A stretch of DNA of 64,000 nt from Archangium sp. (lineage in GTDB: Bacteria; Myxococcota; Myxococcia; Myxococcales; Myxococcaceae): positions 19,327 through 83,326 of the forward strand of contig JAUXRX010000039.1 in the NCBI GenBank assembly GCA_030681645.1. The letters run 5' to 3'. Position 1 is the stretch's first letter. Each line of letters opens with the position of its first letter. A model generated the notes under the pieces. The model made no database searches and had not been told where the DNA came from. It worked only from the letters and a program-made list of their open reading frames with translations. The translations under genes and the position numbers were made by a program. Of this stretch, positions 32,833 to 41,048 are shown in pieces.

Positions 32833-32942
32833 GGGCAGACGCTCCAGGGAGAGGGGTTCGACGTACGACTCTCGATACGGGCACGCGGCCGCAGGTCTCA
32901 CCGCTTGCGAGAAATCTGGTCAGGCGCCCCGCGTCGGGCCCT

Positions 32943-32948
32943 TACAAT
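32943..32948 (+). promoter_or_regulatory. -10-like TACAAT, leaderless start of the BNR lipoprotein gene
   Basis: TACAAT (one change from TATAAT) lies six bases before GTG 32955 with no Shine-Dalgarno, so the transcript probably starts at the GTG. Confidence 0.45.
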
Positions 32949-32954
32949 GGGTCC

Positions 32955-34889
32955 GTGCGTCACCTGATTCTGCTGTCGTTGTTCCTTGGCTGTGGCTCCC
33001 CCGTGCCCGGCGCCGATGGGGGCGCTGAGCTGGACGCGGGGCCCCTCCCCATCGTCGACACCCGGCAGTGGACCGAGCTGCCTGAAGAGACGCTGGCGGT
33101 GGAGTGCCGGCCGGTGATCGGCGCGCGCTTCCACTCGCTCGATCCCGCAGCGCCGCAGCACTGGCGAGCCGAAGCGTCCAACGTGCTCTTGCGCAGCGCC
33201 GACGAGGGCCGCACGTGGACCCGCGCCCCGCTGGATCATGCGCTGGGCGCGCTGATGGTCGGCCCGGTGGTGCTCGCGTACGGCAACACCGAGCCGCTCC
33301 GGCTCAACTTCGCGCAGTGGCTGGGCAGCGACGACCGCGGCCAGACCTGGGCGCCGTTGGTCCTCACGCCCACCACCGACCCCGCACTCCCCGCGGGCTC
33401 GCTCACCGCGCTGGTGGGCGCCACCCGCGTGGCGTGGACCCCCACCGGCCGCGTCCTCTATTCCGAAGACCAGGGACAGACCTGGCGCTCAGAGCCCGAC
33501 GCGGTGCAGCCGCGCTTCGGCGACGACTGGCAGAGCACCCTGGGTGACCGGGAATGGGTGGCGCACGCCGACGAGCGCTCGGTGTACGCCTCGCGCGATC
33601 GCGGCCGCACCTGGGCGCGAAAGACCTGGCAGCACCTGCAGGCGGCCTTCCTGCTGGGCGAGCAGGGCCTGGCGGCCCAGGGCTTCGAGGGAAATCTCTG
33701 GCTCTCCGAAGACGACGGCGAGACCTGGTCCCTGCCCGAGCAGATGTCGGGAGCGCTCGCTGCGGGCCCGGCCGACGGCGAGGTGTGGGCGCTGAGCAAG
33801 CCGCTGGCGCCCGAGACGCCGCGCCTGATGCACTCGCGCGACTGGGGCCGCAGCTTCGCGCCGGTGCGGCTGCGCCTGGGCGCTGCGGGTGAGACGACCG
33901 CTGCCACGCCGAGCGGCCGGGTCTCCGCGCTGGCCGACGGGCGACGCGTCTTCCGCCTCGAGCTGACCGGGCTCTCCTCCCTGTCGGTGAGCGTCACCTG
34001 CATCGAGACCGCTGGCGCGGGCGCGCTCGAGCAACCCTCGCCCGCGAAGAGCGACGCGCCGGGCACCGCGACGTTGTGGGCCACGCGCGGGGTCACGGGG
34101 GGGCAGGCGCTGGGCTCGACGCAGCAGGTGGTGCCGCTCGCCGAGCCGGGGCGCGCGTACTGGCTGGGCCAGCAGACGTTCTCGGACGCGGTGTCCATCA
34201 ACGGCGGCACGCGCACCGCTTCGGGCACCGTGGCGCTGCTGCTGCAACCGGCGCCGGTGCTGCGCCGGGACCTCGGGCCCGCGATGTTCGTACGCGAGCT
34301 CGAGCCCGCGGGGCTGACGCCCACCGTCATCACCCACTTCGACAACCTCCTCGAGCTGGGCACGAGCGGGCAGCAGAAGTTCCTCGAGTCGCACACGCTG
34401 CAGGCGCTGCCTGACGGCACGTTCCGCACCGACACCACCGAAGGCGACTACCCGTTGGGGGGCGCGACCGCGATGTGGGCGCCCTGGCCGGAGCAGTCGC
34501 GCTGGGGCCGGCTCGCCGCCGGGGTGGCGGTGGTGACGAAGGACTTCATCGGCGCGACGCAGCACTTCCGCCTCACCCGCGATCTCCTCGAGGCGCCGGT
34601 GTTCTGCGACCCCGCCACCATTCCGACGGAGCGGTGCCTCAGCTACCCCGGGCACGTCGCCGACTTCGCGCACCGCGACGGGCAGCTCTACGTGCTCGAT
34701 GACTGGAAGGGCGAAGTGGTGGTGGCGAACTTCGCTGCTCTCAACAACCAGTGGAGGCCGGTGCTCACCGGGCTGGCGAAGCCCACCAGCCTCTTCCTGC
34801 CGCTCGACGAGGACCCGGGCCTCTATGTGGTGGACACGCATCTCTATCGCTTCGTCGCAGCCCCGCTCGTCCCGGGGAGGCGGCCATGA
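32955..34889 (+). CDS. Lipoprotein with BNR/Asp-box (sialidase-like) propeller
   Basis: 644 residues from GTG 32955. Short lipoprotein signal VRHLILLSLFLGC (Cys 13). Residues about 70-310 carry six Asp-box repeats: RSADEGRTW, SDDRGQTW, SEDQGQTW, SRDRGRTW, SEDDGETW and SRDWGRSF. Asp-boxes mark the blades of sialidase and VPS10-type propellers, but no sialidase Arg triad or FRIP motif is visible, so it is more likely a binding propeller. The C-terminal 300 residues include a second beta domain. It overlaps the next gene by ATGA. Confidence 0.85.
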   Translation: MRHLILLSLFLGCGSPVPGADGGAELDAGPLPIVDTRQWTELPEETLAVECRPVIGARFHSLDPAAPQHWRAEASNVLLRSADEGRTWTRAPLDHALGALMVGPVVLAYGNTEPLRLNFAQWLGSDDRGQTWAPLVLTPTTDPALPAGSLTALVGATRVAWTPTGRVLYSEDQGQTWRSEPDAVQPRFGDDWQSTLGDREWVAHADERSVYASRDRGRTWARKTWQHLQAAFLLGEQGLAAQGFEGNLWLSEDDGETWSLPEQMSGALAAGPADGEVWALSKPLAPETPRLMHSRDWGRSFAPVRLRLGAAGETTAATPSGRVSALADGRRVFRLELTGLSSLSVSVTCIETAGAGALEQPSPAKSDAPGTATLWATRGVTGGQALGSTQQVVPLAEPGRAYWLGQQTFSDAVSINGGTRTASGTVALLLQPAPVLRRDLGPAMFVRELEPAGLTPTVITHFDNLLELGTSGQQKFLESHTLQALPDGTFRTDTTEGDYPLGGATAMWAPWPEQSRWGRLAAGVAVVTKDFIGATQHFRLTRDLLEAPVFCDPATIPTERCLSYPGHVADFAHRDGQLYVLDDWKGEVVVANFAALNNQWRPVLTGLAKPTSLFLPLDEDPGLYVVDTHLYRFVAAPLVPGRRP

Positions 34890-36103
34890 GCGCGCGCCAC
34901 GTGCTGCTGTGGGCCGCGCTGTCGGGCTGCGGGCTCTTCAAGCCGGCGGGCGGGGCGGACGCGGGCACCAACCCCTGCGTGGATGACCCGACCACCTCCA
35001 TCACCGTCACTCCCGCGATGGCGCGCATGAAGCCGGGCGACACGCTCACCTTCACCTGGGACATCCGCAGCAAGCGTGGCACAGCGGTGGCCGCACCGTC
35101 GATGGCGGGCAGGACCGTGGTCCCCGGGGGAAACAACACCGTGCGGGTGAGCGCGCCGCCGGTGCCCGGCACCTACTTCCTCGACGTCACGCGCATCGGC
35201 TGTCCCGGCGACGTGGGGCAGGCCACCATCACCGTCGAGCCGCTGGCAGACCCGGGGCCTGCGCCCGGCGTGCAGCCGGTACCGACCGGCGTGGACTGGT
35301 CTCCCGACGGCACGAAGGTGGCGGTGGCGGGGCGGGGCGGGCTGTGGCTCTTCGACCCCGACGGCACCTTCCTCGAGTCGGTGAAGCTGCCGCACCAGGG
35401 GAAGATGACGGTGGCCTTCTCGCCCGACGGCGCGTTCATCGCGGTGGGCGGCGACACGGCCGCGCCGGTGTGGATCTTGCGCACCGAGGGCCTCACGCCG
35501 TGGACCACCGCGGGCGGGCCGGGCACCGGCGGGATGATCTACGCCGCCGACGGCTCGGAGCTCTACGTGCACAAGGGCGACAAGGTGCTCGCGGTGTCCA
35601 CCACCACCGGCGCGACCCGCGAGGTGTCGGCCATCAGCCCGGGCACCAGCGCCGACTCGGTGCCGCGCCTCGAGCTGGGTCCGCTGGGCTCGCTGCTGGT
35701 GACGGTGCCCGGCGAGCTGCGGGAGCTCTCCACCGGCCGCAGGATGACGAGGTGGAGCGTTGGCGCTTCGCTGGACGGTGTGGTGATCGCCCCCGACGCG
35801 AGCTGGGTGCTCGATGCCAACCTCGGGCTGCACTACCCGTTCTTCCCTGCGCAGGGCGGTGGTGGTGGCGGCGGCTTCTTCACCGGCGAGCTCTCGGCGT
35901 CCGGCCTGGTGGCGCTGGGGAACACGGGCGCGGTGAGCGTGGTGCGGGTGACGAACGGCGCGGTGGTGAACGTGGGCGGGGCGACGCTGCCCGGCTCTCC
36001 GGGCAAGGTCCTCGACGTGGCCTGGAGCCCCGACGAGTCGAAGCTCGCCGTGGCGGGCAGCGGGAGACTGTTCATCTTGAGCCGCGCTGACCTCGGCCTG
36101 TGA
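34886..36103 (+). CDS. Lipoprotein with Ig-like domain and WD40-type propeller
   Basis: 405 residues from ATG 34886. Signal MSARHVLLWAALSGC (Cys 15). Residues 30-125 are an Ig-like beta-sandwich (TVTPAMARMKPGDTLTFTWD, PGTYFLDVTRIGC). Residues about 130-400 carry PD40/WD40 blades: VDWSPDGTKVAVAGRGG, VAFSPDGAFIAVGGD, VAWSPDESKLAVAGSG. It is translationally coupled to the Asp-box lipoprotein, so the two probably form one surface complex. No catalytic motif. Confidence 0.83.
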   Translation: MSARHVLLWAALSGCGLFKPAGGADAGTNPCVDDPTTSITVTPAMARMKPGDTLTFTWDIRSKRGTAVAAPSMAGRTVVPGGNNTVRVSAPPVPGTYFLDVTRIGCPGDVGQATITVEPLADPGPAPGVQPVPTGVDWSPDGTKVAVAGRGGLWLFDPDGTFLESVKLPHQGKMTVAFSPDGAFIAVGGDTAAPVWILRTEGLTPWTTAGGPGTGGMIYAADGSELYVHKGDKVLAVSTTTGATREVSAISPGTSADSVPRLELGPLGSLLVTVPGELRELSTGRRMTRWSVGASLDGVVIAPDASWVLDANLGLHYPFFPAQGGGGGGGFFTGELSASGLVALGNTGAVSVVRVTNGAVVNVGGATLPGSPGKVLDVAWSPDESKLAVAGSGRLFILSRADLGL

Positions 36104-36118
36104 GCGCGAGCTGTTGCG

Positions 36119-36436
36119 ATGCGCAGCGTCGAGCTTGTCGTTTCGTTGACCAGCGCGTCTCATCGCGGCGTGAAGGCGCTCAAGTGGATCAGCGTGATGC
36201 TCGGTGTGCTGGCCTGCGCGTGTGTGGCGGGCTCGTGGTGGTACGGGCGGGGCGAGAAACAGCGCATGGCCGCGCTGGCCGCGAGGCTGATCAAGGACTG
36301 TCCCGCAGACCAGATTCAGGTGCTGAGCATGATGCAGGGCGACGCGATGGAGGAGTACGCGCTCGACGCCTGCGGGAAGCCCGTGCGGCTCCAGTGTCTG
36401 GCGCCAGACTTCACGTGCTTCGTCGCGCCGCGTTGA
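36119..36436 (+). CDS. Small single-pass membrane protein
   Basis: 105 residues from ATG 36119; an in-frame GTG at 36170 (VKALKWISVMLGVLACACV) would start right at the membrane helix and give 88 residues, which looks more natural. One hydrophobic helix, then a short extracytoplasmic part with four Cys (KDCPADQ, ALDACGKP, LQCLAPDFTCF) that could form two disulfides. No family recognised. It follows the propeller gene by 15 bp. Confidence 0.55.
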   Translation: MRSVELVVSLTSASHRGVKALKWISVMLGVLACACVAGSWWYGRGEKQRMAALAARLIKDCPADQIQVLSMMQGDAMEEYALDACGKPVRLQCLAPDFTCFVAPR

Positions 36437-36440
36437 GGGA

Positions 36441-36520
36441 TTTGGAGCGGCGCTTCACTGAGCGACGCGACCAGGTAATATTTGGAGCGGCGCTTCACTG
36501 AGCGACGCGACCAGGTAATG
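36441..36520 (+). repeat. Perfect 40-bp tandem duplication
   Basis: Two copies (36441-36480, 36481-36520) beginning TTTGGAGCGGCGCTTCACTG and ending GACCAGGTAAT, differing only in the last base. Together with the palindrome at 36528 it makes up most of the 166-bp gap before the zincin gene. Confidence 0.95.
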
Positions 36521-36527
36521 AGGTGAC

Positions 36528-36546
36528 GAAGGAGCCAGGCACCTTC
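36528..36546. repeat. REP-like near-palindrome GAAGGAGCCAGGCACCTTC
   Basis: An imperfect 19-bp palindrome centred on GCCAGGC. It resembles the GGTGCCTGGCACC class of dispersed palindromes found in many proteobacterial and myxobacterial genomes. Eight bases follow the 40-bp tandem repeat. Confidence 0.5.
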
Positions 36547-36602
36547 GCGCGGCCTGGGCGATACTCCCTGCAGTCCGGGGGGGAGTCTTCGAGGTCGCCG
36601 TC

Positions 36603-37649
36603 GTGAAGGTGCAGCGCAAGAAGTCGATGTCTCCCAGGCCCGTCGGCCCCGCGCGCAGCGCTGCGGCCGGCCAGCCCCCCGCCGCGAAGGGCTGGACGCC
36701 CGGCCGGCCCACGGCGAACGCGAGCGTGCCGCTCTTGCCGCGCGCGGCGCCTGCCCCTTTGACGCTCGAGGCGCTGCCGGGCTCCTCCGCGTGGGCGGCC
36801 CTGCCCGCGCTCTCGCAGCGGCAGGTGGAGACGGTGCTGGGCGCGGACGGCCACCGCGGGATGGTGGCGCGCGCGGAGGTGAAGGCGCTGCTCGCCGGCC
36901 CCGGGTTCGAGGCCTTGCCGCCCGCGGAGCAGGCCGCCGCGATTCGGGGGGTGCTCGCCAGGCCGCCGGTGCTGCCCGGCCTCGCCATCGGCGAGCTGGG
37001 CCCGAGCGGGCCGCGGCCACACACGGTGGGCGCGCCCGAGGCGGCGGGCCGCGTCGACTTCCCGGGCCAGGCGGCGGCGGCGACCCGGGTGGAGGTCACC
37101 ATCGGCGGAAAGACGGTGTCCATCGTGGCGCCGGCCGACGGGCACTTCACCCCCGACACGCAGCTGAGCGTCGAGGAGGTGGCCAGCGCGCTCTCCGCGA
37201 TGCCGCCCGAGGCGCTGGCGCGGGTGGCGGAGGTGCGCCTCGCGCCCACGAAGAACCCGGAGGACGCGTTCTGGGCGCAGCAGTACGGCCGGGCCGAGTT
37301 CAGCACCTTCATGAACTGCGGCTCCGACGGCGTGGTGACGATCTTCCCGCAGACGACGAAGGTCGGCGCGAGCGGCGTGGCCTCGACCCTGGTGCACGAG
37401 ACGGGGCACGCGTGGTCGATGAAGGACTGGGGAGGAAAGGACAGCGCGCCCTGGCAGGCCTGGAAGAGCGCCGGCGCGCGCGACGGCCTGCCGCCCTCGC
37501 AGTACGGCGCCCACAACCTCGACGAGGACCTCGCTGAAACACAGACCCTGTTCCTGGAATCGCGAGGCCGGCCCGAGTACGCGACGTACCGGGCGCTGTA
37601 CCCTCACCGCTTCGCCATCCTCGAGCAGCGCTTCGGAGGTTCGCCGTGA
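36603..37649 (+). CDS. Zincin-like metallopeptidase domain protein, no signal peptide
   Basis: 348 residues from GTG 36603. The first 60 residues are basic and Pro/Ala-rich with no signal peptide. A helical middle part (RQVETVLGADGHRGMVARAE, LPPAEQAAAIRGVLARPP) is followed by a gluzincin-type core: FMNCGSDGVVTIFP, then VHETGHAWS with HExxH at about residue 262, then EDLAETQTLF, whose Glu residues could be the third zinc ligand as in anthrax-lethal-factor-like (ATLF) peptidases. The lack of an export signal and the modular look fit a delivered toxin or a cytosolic peptidase. The stop overlaps the next small gene by 4 bp. Confidence 0.72.
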   Translation: MKVQRKKSMSPRPVGPARSAAAGQPPAAKGWTPGRPTANASVPLLPRAAPAPLTLEALPGSSAWAALPALSQRQVETVLGADGHRGMVARAEVKALLAGPGFEALPPAEQAAAIRGVLARPPVLPGLAIGELGPSGPRPHTVGAPEAAGRVDFPGQAAAATRVEVTIGGKTVSIVAPADGHFTPDTQLSVEEVASALSAMPPEALARVAEVRLAPTKNPEDAFWAQQYGRAEFSTFMNCGSDGVVTIFPQTTKVGASGVASTLVHETGHAWSMKDWGGKDSAPWQAWKSAGARDGLPPSQYGAHNLDEDLAETQTLFLESRGRPEYATYRALYPHRFAILEQRFGGSP

Positions 37650-37876
37650 GCACGACCCACCATCCCGGCACCATCGTCTTCGCCGAGGCAGGGAAGAAGG
37701 AAGAGCAGGTGAAGCAGGCCTCCGAAGTGCCGGAGTCGATCGCCTTCGTGAAGGAGCAAGGGGTGCTGGTGCCGGTGGTGCGCGTGGTGGCGGCCGTGGT
37801 GGGCGACCAACGGGTCATCACCAGCTTCGGCGCAGACGGGCGGCTGCTCCAGACGACGTACCAGCGGCGGGGTTGA
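37646..37876 (+). CDS. Small protein coupled to the zincin gene
   Basis: 76 residues from GTG 37646, overlapping the zincin stop (GTGA). Two beta-like stretches (VLVPVVRVVAAVVGDQRVIT and SFGADGRLLQTTYQ) after a polar N-terminus; no signal. Unknown family. Size, strict coupling and position suit an inhibitor or immunity protein, but that is inference. It could equally be an unrelated conserved small protein. Confidence 0.6.
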   Translation: MSTTHHPGTIVFAEAGKKEEQVKQASEVPESIAFVKEQGVLVPVVRVVAAVVGDQRVITSFGADGRLLQTTYQRRG

Positions 37877-37886
37877 GCAACGCCCT

Positions 37887-38135
37887 CTACGAGGAGGACG
37901 CGGTGTTCACGCGGCCTGAGGTGAAGCGGCTTCGCGAGGCAGGAGCCGGGGTGTCTCCCTTCGCTGCGCGGCGGGGGCGCGAGAGAAACCCGGCGAGGGA
38001 CGTGAGCACCACCAGGAAGGGCGCCATCGCCAGCACCACGTAGAAGGCCAGCTGTGCCGCGAGGTCGAGCACCGGCCCGACCAGCACCCGCTCGCCCACG
38101 CGCGTCACCACTCCCCGCAAGCTGACTCTGGCCAT
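37887..38135 (-). pseudogene. Truncated YihY/BrkB-family membrane protein
   Basis: 82 codons from ATG 38135. The first 50 residues (VLDLAAQLAFYVVLAMAPFL with VVLTSLAGFLS) match the N-terminal membrane helix of YihY/BrkB proteins, which are normally about 280-320 residues. After that the sequence turns into low-complexity RPRRAAKGDTPAPAS and stops. The other five or so helices are missing and no continuation is seen in any frame. It is a 3'-truncated remnant. Confidence 0.65.
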
Positions 38136-38175
38136 CAGTCCCCGCGGCCCGCGAAGGCGCGCGGCTCCGGTGTGA

Positions 38176-38421
38176 CTACGAGTGAGCCGACGCGTGCGGC
38201 AGGGCCGTCACGAGGCGGTCCCGCAGCTGGTGGCGGAGCTCACGGCCCGGCCTGGGCGCGGCCATCAGCCCGACGCCCAGGCCCAGCACCAGGCCGCCGA
38301 AGAGGGTGAAGATGGGCATCAACCGCGCGGCGGTCGAGCGTCGTCGCTCCAGGCCCACCAGTTCCAGCAGGTGCTCCCCGTCGAGCTGGTGAAGGGTCTT
38401 CTTCAAAGAGTTCATCGTCAT
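38176..38421 (-). CDS. YtxH-like small membrane protein
   Basis: 81 residues from ATG 38421, with AGGAGCAGG 3-11 bases upstream. MTMNSLKKTLHQLDGEHLLE leads to one membrane helix (LMPIFTLFGGLVLGLGVGLM), followed by AAPRPGRELRHQLRDRL. The APxxGxELR stretch after a Gly-rich helix is the YtxH-domain signature, linked to general stress in other bacteria. It is intact, unlike its neighbours. Confidence 0.72.
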   Translation of the reverse strand: MTMNSLKKTLHQLDGEHLLELVGLERRRSTAARLMPIFTLFGGLVLGLGVGLMAAPRPGRELRHQLRDRLVTALPHASAHS

Positions 38422-38636
38422 GGTCCTGCTCCTCGTCGTGTGAGTCACCACCTGCAGCCGGCCCCCCTGCGCATCTCCCGCGCCGACCGCGTTCAACCGA
38501 ATGAGCGTCTCCGTCACGGGGCCTCCTTCCGCCGGGGGCTTGCCCTTGCAGGGCACCGGCCAGCGCGGGGCGCTCTCGAAAGGGGGGCTCGTCCGCCGCA
38601 ACGATTACCCGGGCACCGCACATCATGCGCGCGGGC

Positions 38637-38903
38637 TCATCGCGCCAGCACCCGGGTGAGCTCGAAGAGCTGCGCGTCGATGGGCTTGAGGCGGCCGGCG
38701 ACCTCGGCGAGCGGCGTCTCCCGGATGCCGCCGCACTCGATGCCCACCAGCACGCCCTGGCGGCCGGCGGCGAGCGCGTCGATGGCGGCAGCGCCGGAGC
38801 GGCTGGCGAGGATCCGATCGAACGCGCCCGGGGCACCGCCCCGCTGCACGTGCCCGATGCGGGTGAGGCAGTGGGCGCCGCCTGGCACGGTCGCGGCCAC
38901 GCG
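38637..38903 (-). pseudogene. 6-phosphofructokinase C-terminal remnant
   Basis: 88 codons ending in a normal stop at 38637. RIGHVQRGGAPGAFDRILAS matches the substrate-binding GHxQRGGxPxAxDRxLA motif of ATP-dependent PFK, and GVLVGIECGGIRETPLAEV and the rest follow the enzyme to its C-terminus. The N-terminal 230 or so residues, including the ATP site, are absent; the similarity stops at about 38903 where another remnant begins on the other strand. Confidence 0.7.
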
Positions 38904-38910
38904 CGGCGCT

Positions 38911-39096
38911 CCGGTGCCTGTGATGATCAGCTGCGGGACCGGTGAGGAGAACCTCGCCAACAACCGCGCGATGGCGCAGGTGCTCGAGGCGCAGCGGTAC
39001 TCCGTCAGCCTCGTCACCGCGCGCGACGGCCACACGTGGACCTGCTTGCGCGACACGCTCGAGGCGAGCCTCGGTCGGCTCCTCTCCCTCCGATGA
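38911..39096 (+). pseudogene. Esterase (PF00756-type) C-terminal remnant
   Basis: 61 codons ending at 39096. VMISCGTGEENLANNRAMAQ and VLEAQRYSVSLVTARDGHTW match the last part of enterochelin-esterase-like hydrolases: the CG-xxD/E acid loop, N-x-x-L/M-x-x-L helix and the GGHxW catalytic His. The N-terminal part with the Ser nucleophile is missing. The break abuts the phosphofructokinase break within about 7 bp, so one event probably joined the two. Confidence 0.6.
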
Positions 39097-39227
39097 GGAG
39101 ACAGAGCCAACAGGAGGTGCCCCCGCTTCACCCGCATTTCGCCACGAGGGTGGCGCAATCCGCCATGCTGCGGGTGGGCTGGCGGAGCGACAGGCCCGCG
39201 GCCCCCGGCTTGCTGACGGGGCGAGGC

Positions 39228-41015
39228 ATGACACCCGCACGGGCCAGAGCAGCTGCGGGCGCAGTGCTCCTGGTGAGCAGCATCTCGGCCCTCGCCAGCG
39301 TGGCGCTCGAGGTCCTGTGGCGGCCGGCCCCCGTGGTGCTCGCCTGGCTGGGCCAGCACCCGGCTGAGGCGTGCGGCAACGCCTTCGTGGCCGTGCTGCT
39401 GGGCGCGTCGTTGCTGGCCATCACCGGGCGTCGGCTGCTGGCCGTAGTGGTGACGCTCGCGGTTCTGGGGGTGATGGGCCTGGTGCACAGCACGAAGGTC
39501 GCGCTCCTGGGCAAGCCGCTCTACCCCTGGGACGTGGTGCTCTTCCGTGAGGGGTTCGCGCTGCTCCCTGAGGTGGCGGGCTGGCGCTGGGCGCTGATGG
39601 GGCTGGGCTGCGCAGGCGTGGCGGGGGTGCTGCGCAGAGACGTGCGGCTCGACTGGCGCGCGCGAGGGTCGCTGCTGGTGATGGTGGCGTTGGTGGCGGC
39701 GTGGCTGGGGCCCAGGCCTCAGCTCCGCCTCACTGAACTGGGCGTGCGCCACGTTCACTGGGACCAACCCGAAAACTACGGCATCAACGGCTTGCTGCTC
39801 GCCTTCGTGCTGAACGCGAGCAACGTCGCGGTGCGCAAGCCCGCCGACTACGGAGCCGAGTCCGTTCGCGCGGTGGTCGCCGCCCAGGCCCCTCCGCCCA
39901 GCAGCACCCCGAAGGGCGCCTCACCGACGGTGATCGTGGTGATGAGTGAGTCGTTCTTCGACCCCACCCGGCTGCCCGGCGTGACCTTCGCCGAGGACCC
40001 CGTCCCCCACCTTCACCGGCTCCAGCGCGAGGCGTCTTCGGGCTCGCTCTTTCCGCCCGTGTTCGGCGGGGGCACCGCCAACACCGAGTTCGAGTTTCTC
40101 ACCGGGCACTCGATGCACTTTCTCCCCCCCGGCTCGGTGCCCTACCAGCAGTACGTGCGGCGCAAGCACCCCTCGCTCGCCCGCATCTTCGCGGCCCAGG
40201 GGTACCGGACGGCGGCGATCCACACCCACTACCGCTGGTTCTGGGAACGGGAGCAGGTCTACCAACACTTCGGCTTCCAGCGCTTCACCTCGTCGGAAGA
40301 CATGCCGGGCGCGCCCGTCGACGGCAAGTACATCTCCGATGCCGTGCTGACGTCGCACATCGTCAGCGAGTTCGAGGCAGCCGCCGGCCCCCTCTTTCTC
40401 TTCGGGGTGAGCATGGAAGCCCATGGTCCCTACGAGCCCGGGCGCTACGCCGGGTCGGAGCTCAGGCTCGACGGCCCTCTCGATGACGCGGCCCGCGCCG
40501 AGCTGACCACCTACGCCGAAGCGGCCCGCCACGCAGATCGCGAGCTCGGCGCCCTCGTCGCCTATTTCGCCACGGTCGACCGGCCCGTCTTCCTCGTCTT
40601 CTTCGGAGACCACCAGCCGAGCCTCCCGCTCTCGCTGCGCCAGACCGGGGTGGCCGAGTCGCTTCAGGACATCAGCCGCGCGCAGAAGCACACCCTCCAC
40701 GAGGTGCCGCTCGTCATCTGGACCAACACCACGCTGGCCGCCCGCCCACTCGGTTCGCTCAGCCCGTCCTTCCTCGGCCCGCTGCTGTTGGACCTGACCG
40801 GCACGCCCGGCACGCCGTACACCGAGTTTCTGCGGGGTGTGGGCAAGGAGATGCCGATCGTGATGCAGGGGCTCGTCTCCGACGCCGAGGGCGCGTTGCA
40901 CGACGAGCCCCCCGAGGCGCTTCGGGCGCTCGACGACGCCTGGTGGACGCTCGAGTACGACATGCTCTTCGGTGAGGACTTCGCGGCTGCGGCGCGAAGC
41001 TCGGTCGATGGGTAG
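39228..41015 (+). CDS. LTA-synthase-like membrane sulfatase/phosphotransferase
   Basis: 595 residues from ATG 39228 (39165 is an alternative). Four to five hydrophobic segments in residues 1-160, then an extracytoplasmic alkaline-phosphatase-fold domain: VIVVMSESFFDPTRLPG (metal-binding Glu), GGGTANTEFEFLTGHS (catalytic Thr), SMEAHGPYEPG and FFGDHQPSLPL (metal-binding Asp/His). This is the LtaS/MdoB/OpgB plan; in Gram-negatives such enzymes add phosphoglycerol to periplasmic glucans or lipids. With an osmoregulation theme nearby, osmoregulated periplasmic glucan modification is an attractive but unproven role. Confidence 0.87.
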   Translation: MTPARARAAAGAVLLVSSISALASVALEVLWRPAPVVLAWLGQHPAEACGNAFVAVLLGASLLAITGRRLLAVVVTLAVLGVMGLVHSTKVALLGKPLYPWDVVLFREGFALLPEVAGWRWALMGLGCAGVAGVLRRDVRLDWRARGSLLVMVALVAAWLGPRPQLRLTELGVRHVHWDQPENYGINGLLLAFVLNASNVAVRKPADYGAESVRAVVAAQAPPPSSTPKGASPTVIVVMSESFFDPTRLPGVTFAEDPVPHLHRLQREASSGSLFPPVFGGGTANTEFEFLTGHSMHFLPPGSVPYQQYVRRKHPSLARIFAAQGYRTAAIHTHYRWFWEREQVYQHFGFQRFTSSEDMPGAPVDGKYISDAVLTSHIVSEFEAAAGPLFLFGVSMEAHGPYEPGRYAGSELRLDGPLDDAARAELTTYAEAARHADRELGALVAYFATVDRPVFLVFFGDHQPSLPLSLRQTGVAESLQDISRAQKHTLHEVPLVIWTNTTLAARPLGSLSPSFLGPLLLDLTGTPGTPYTEFLRGVGKEMPIVMQGLVSDAEGALHDEPPEALRALDDAWWTLEYDMLFGEDFAAAARSSVDG

Positions 41016-41048
41016 CTGCTGCGGCGGCTTCGTGCTGGGCTCGCGCTG

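Noticed and set aside
36441..36520. Attachment site of an integrated element
   Set aside because: The two copies are directly adjacent, with nothing between them, and no integrase or tRNA gene lies nearby.
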